Positions 13,994 to 16,282 of a stretch of 16,282 nucleotides of DNA are shown here, in pieces (the first letter of the stretch is position 1; the number at the start of each line of letters is the position of its first letter). The notes beneath the pieces are model-generated. The model worked only from the letters and a program-made list of their open reading frames with translations, was not told the DNA's origin and ran no database searches. Source of the DNA: VRUE01 sp036525295 (GTDB lineage: Bacteria; Actinomycetota; Thermoleophilia; Solirubrobacterales; 70-9); assembly GCA_036525295.1 (NCBI GenBank), contig DATDAQ010000096.1, positions 1 to 16,282 of the forward strand. The letters run 5' to 3'. The position numbers and the translations under genes are program-made.

Positions 13994-14860
13994 CTGACGC
14001 TATTCGGATTCGCCCAGCTCGACTTCGCCGGCACGCTCGACGTGACCGACGGCCGCTACGTATTGCGCGACGGCAGCGAGGAGAGGGTCCTCGTGCTCGA
14101 AACGCTCGGCGCCCCCGCCCCGGCCCGCCGGCGCCGGCGCCGGGCACGCGAGGCCGAGGCAGACACCATCCCGGCACCGCTTCCCCTCGCTCGCGCGACC
14201 ACGGTGCGTGCCTTCGCCCCGTTCGCCGATGCCGACGAGGGGAGCCGCTGGCTGGAGGAGGTAGCCGGGGCAGAGGAGTCGGTGGACGCGCTGCTCGAGG
14301 AAGGTGTCGGCGCCCTCAACCGTGCGCTTCACGCACACGCCGTGGCGAGCGGCGACCCCGCCCCACAAGCGCTCAGCGCTCGCAGAGCCGTCGCCGCACG
14401 CATCGGCTACGGCAGCGGCGAGCAGGTGGCCAGCGGCGAATTCAGCGCCGCCCGCGAGGTTGACGTGCACGCCGGCGGGGCGTCGCGCCGCCGGCAACGC
14501 GCCGAGGAGCTGCGCCCACAGGAGCGCATCGCCGCCGTGCTGGGAGGCCGTGAACAGTTCGACGCCTGCGAGACGCTCCTCCTACGCGCCCGCGCCGACC
14601 TCGACGCCGGTCGGGAGCGTGAGGCGGCCCTGCAGCTCCGCGTCGGCCTGGAGGCGCTTCTGACCGAGCTCAAGGGAGCCCTCACCGACCCCGGACATGA
14701 GGAGGACATGGCGGCACTCACGGCTCATCGCCACGAGGTCGGCGAGCTGGCGAACCAGGCCCTTCGCGGCGATCTCAAACCCACCCAGCTCGACACTCTG
14801 CACGAGCTGCTCGCCATCTGCGAGCGCGTCCTGCGACGTCGCCGCGTCCTCAAAGGCTGA
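13994..14860 (+). CDS. Uncharacterised Arg/Ala-rich protein, start codon uncertain
   Basis: I do not recognise a domain. From CTG 13994 the product is 288 aa. The opening TLFGFAQLDFAGTL followed by DGRYVLRD looks like a real conserved N-terminus, but no ATG, GTG or TTG precedes it outside the upstream gene, so CTG may be the start. The next GTG (14042) would remove this part. Residues 20-40 look like beta strands (RYVLRDGSEERVLVLETLG). Residues 44-55 are an Arg cluster, and the rest is mostly helical with Ala, Glu, Arg and Leu (EALLTELKGAL, ELLAICERVLRRRR). No signal peptide or membrane segment is present. It starts 7 nt after the wall-enzyme stop, suggesting one transcript, and its end overlaps the convergent HAD gene by 11 nt. 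Confidence 0.7.
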   Translation: MTLFGFAQLDFAGTLDVTDGRYVLRDGSEERVLVLETLGAPAPARRRRRRAREAEADTIPAPLPLARATTVRAFAPFADADEGSRWLEEVAGAEESVDALLEEGVGALNRALHAHAVASGDPAPQALSARRAVAARIGYGSGEQVASGEFSAAREVDVHAGGASRRRQRAEELRPQERIAAVLGGREQFDACETLLLRARADLDAGREREAALQLRVGLEALLTELKGALTDPGHEEDMAALTAHRHEVGELANQALRGDLKPTQLDTLHELLAICERVLRRRRVLKG

Positions 14861-15527
14861 GCCGGCGAGCCACCACCGCATCGAGCAGGGAATCAGCCAG
14901 CTCGTGCGCTTCTGCGAGCTCAATACCGTCAAGGGAGGGCACGCCGATGACCGTGAGGCCGGCGGCACGGGCAGCAGCCACCCCGGTGGGAGAGTCCTCC
15001 AGCGCGATGACGGCCGGGCCGGCCTTGACGCCGAGACGCCGGCAGGCCTCCAGGTAGGGATCGGGCGCCGGCTTCGGCGCAGCCACTTCGTGGGCGCTGA
15101 GGATGACGTCGAAATGCTCAGTCAGCCCGACGATCTCCAGCGAGCGCCGCACGAAGCGGAGCGGGGAGTTGGAGACAAGACCGAGCGGTGTACCGCGGCG
15201 AGCAAGCGCTTGGAGCAAGTCGCGAGCTCCCACCATCGCCTCCACTCCGTGCTCGAGCTCGGCGACGACGAGCTCGTTCAGCTCCTCGATCAGCTCGGCG
15301 GCGCGCCCCGGCTCGCCGAGGCGCCGCTCGAGGATTCCCCCGGCGATCTCGGCCGAGGTGCCGACCAGCTCGTGCTTGTGCGCCGGGGTGAACCCGAGCC
15401 CGCGCCTCGCGAAGAGGTCCTGCTCGGCCCGGGTCCAGACCGACTCGGTGTCGAGCAGCAGGCCGTCGTTGTCGAAGATCACGGCGTCGGGCAGCCTCCC
15501 CACGGCGCCGGCACTCGGCTCGGTCAC
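14850..15527 (-). CDS. HAD-superfamily hydrolase, subfamily IA (phosphatase / beta-phosphoglucomutase-like)
   Basis: This 225-residue cytosolic enzyme probably removes or transfers a phosphate on a small metabolite. The four HAD motifs are intact: motif I FDNDGLLLDTE with nucleophile D19 and acid/base D21, motif II S119 in LVSNS, motif III K152 in PKPAPDPYL, and motif IV EDSPTG with E177/D178. The helical cap between residues 25 and 95 places it with the beta-phosphoglucomutase and phosphoglycolate phosphatase group; the substrate cannot be told from sequence. The start GTG at 15527 overlaps the sirtuin stop codon by 4 nt (GTGA), so the two are probably translationally coupled. The end runs 11 nt into the convergent gene. 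Confidence 0.93.
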   Translation of the reverse strand: MTEPSAGAVGRLPDAVIFDNDGLLLDTESVWTRAEQDLFARRGLGFTPAHKHELVGTSAEIAGGILERRLGEPGRAAELIEELNELVVAELEHGVEAMVGARDLLQALARRGTPLGLVSNSPLRFVRRSLEIVGLTEHFDVILSAHEVAAPKPAPDPYLEACRRLGVKAGPAVIALEDSPTGVAAARAAGLTVIGVPSLDGIELAEAHELADSLLDAVVARRLSL

Positions 15528-16282
15528 GCGAGCGCAGCCAGCATCGCGGACAGCTCGGCGTCGATCTCGCCTTCCAGCTTCAGCGTCGCGTCGTCGTCGT
15601 AGGGCGTCGGCCCCTTGGTGACGATCGCCAGCCGGCCGCCATTTTCCAGGGTAACGCCGGGCAAAGCCGCGACCGGGTGGACGACGAGCGAGCTGCCGAC
15701 GCAGAGCATCAGCTCTGCCCGAGCGGCAAGCTCCTGCGCCTGGGCGATCGCCCGCGTGGGGAGCATCTCGCCGAACAGGACCACATCGGGCTTGACCGCC
15801 CCCTCACATGCATCGCAGACAGCGATCCCCCTCTCGTCGAAGAGGGCCTCGACCTCTCCGATCCCGTATGAGGCCGAGCACTCGCGGCACGTCGAGGTCT
15901 CGATCGAGCCGTGCACCTCGACCACGTTCCGCGAGCCCGCCGCGCGGTGCAGGCGGTCGATGTTCTGCGTGATCACACCGTCCAGCAGGCCGCGGCGCTC
16001 CAGCTCGGCCAACGCCTCGTGACCGGCGTTTGGCTCCTTGTCGCCCAGCGAGTGGAAGCGAGGACGGTAGTAGGACCAAAACCGGGCCGGATCGCGCTCG
16101 AAGACGTCGATGTGGGCGACCTCCATCGGGTCGACATTCGCCCAGATCCCGGTCTCCGGCGTGCGGAAGTCGGGGATCCCGGAGGGCACCGAGATCCCCG
16201 CCCCCGTCAGCGCCACAGTGCACCTCGACTCCTGAATCAATCCAGCGAGTCGCTCAACCTCCGCCGACGGGACGAAATCCGC
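15524..16282 (-). CDS. cobB: NAD-dependent protein deacylase, Sir2 family (5' end outside window)
   Basis: Sirtuins use NAD+ to remove acetyl or other acyl groups from lysines. About 252 residues are visible; the frame stays open to the right edge, so the start codon is missing. Numbered from TTG 16240, the motifs are TGAGIS (12-17), GIPDFR (21-26), TQNIDRLH (91-98), catalytic H110 in EVHGS, a zinc site C118-x2-C121 and C142-x2-C145, VLFGEMLP (154-161) and GSSLVVHP (182-189). All residues for catalysis are present. In-frame sequence before TTG 16240 (SAEVERLAGL) matches the usual sirtuin N-terminal helix, so translation probably begins upstream of the window. It overlaps the HAD gene by 4 nt. 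Whether this is a metabolic regulator such as CobB is inferred from the family. Confidence 0.94.
   Translation of the reverse strand, partial: ADFVPSAEVERLAGLIQESRCTVALTGAGISVPSGIPDFRTPETGIWANVDPMEVAHIDVFERDPARFWSYYRPRFHSLGDKEPNAGHEALAELERRGLLDGVITQNIDRLHRAAGSRNVVEVHGSIETSTCRECSASYGIGEVEALFDERGIAVCDACEGAVKPDVVLFGEMLPTRAIAQAQELAARAELMLCVGSSLVVHPVAALPGVTLENGGRLAIVTKGPTPYDDDATLKLEGEIDAELSAMLAALA

Overview
The window is GC-rich, densely packed bacterial DNA with short intergenic gaps, frequent GTG starts and several 4-41 nt gene overlaps. The tilS / hpt / ftsH order, an Amt-PII pair, a class III cyclase with an HTH-like N-terminus, EfeO/FTR1 iron-uptake genes and secreted proteins with Asp/Gly-rich 'DDDGDG' segments point to a high-GC actinobacterium. 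The class Thermoleophilia (Solirubrobacterales-like) is my best guess, made from protein style rather than from any search. I see no rRNA, tRNA, CRISPR array, transposase or phage gene.

Layout. Positions 1-4754 hold a minus-strand run read right to left: a cyclase with an HTH-like N-terminus, tilS (tRNA-Ile lysidine synthetase), a secreted hypothetical protein, hpt (hypoxanthine phosphoribosyltransferase) and the 5' part of ftsH, which runs off the left edge. A perfect 26-bp inverted repeat lies between the cyclase and tilS. Positions 4825-6688, also minus, hold amt and glnB, a tightly coupled ammonium transporter/PII unit followed by a terminator-like palindrome before the cyclase. Positions 6689-6948 are a divergent control region with TTAGG/CCTAA motifs suggesting a DtxR/IdeR-type iron box. 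Positions 6949-11182 (plus) form an iron-uptake unit: an EfeO/EfeM lipoprotein, an FTR1 permease with a very large extracytoplasmic N-terminal extension, and an overlapping DeoD-like nucleoside phosphorylase. A small phasin-like coiled-coil gene (11192-11518, minus) converges on it.

Positions 11722-13986 (plus) encode a large exported cell-wall enzyme combining a transglycosylase domain, a degenerate LytM domain and an M15-like metallopeptidase domain. It is followed by an unrecognised gene that seems to lack a standard start codon. At the right edge, on the minus strand, a sirtuin (5' end missing) and a HAD phosphatase overlap by 4 nt.

How the genes work together. Three themes stand out: nitrogen sensing and uptake (Amt, PII, possibly linked to cAMP through the adjacent cyclase); ferrous/ferric iron uptake without a visible EfeB peroxidase; and a house-keeping block (tRNA decoding, purine salvage, membrane proteolysis). 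The most unusual points are a PII protein lacking the modifiable Tyr51, an FTR1 gene with no evident start codon and a hairpin over its first GTG, the perfect 26-bp inverted repeat, and the three-domain wall enzyme whose LytM metal ligands are lost.
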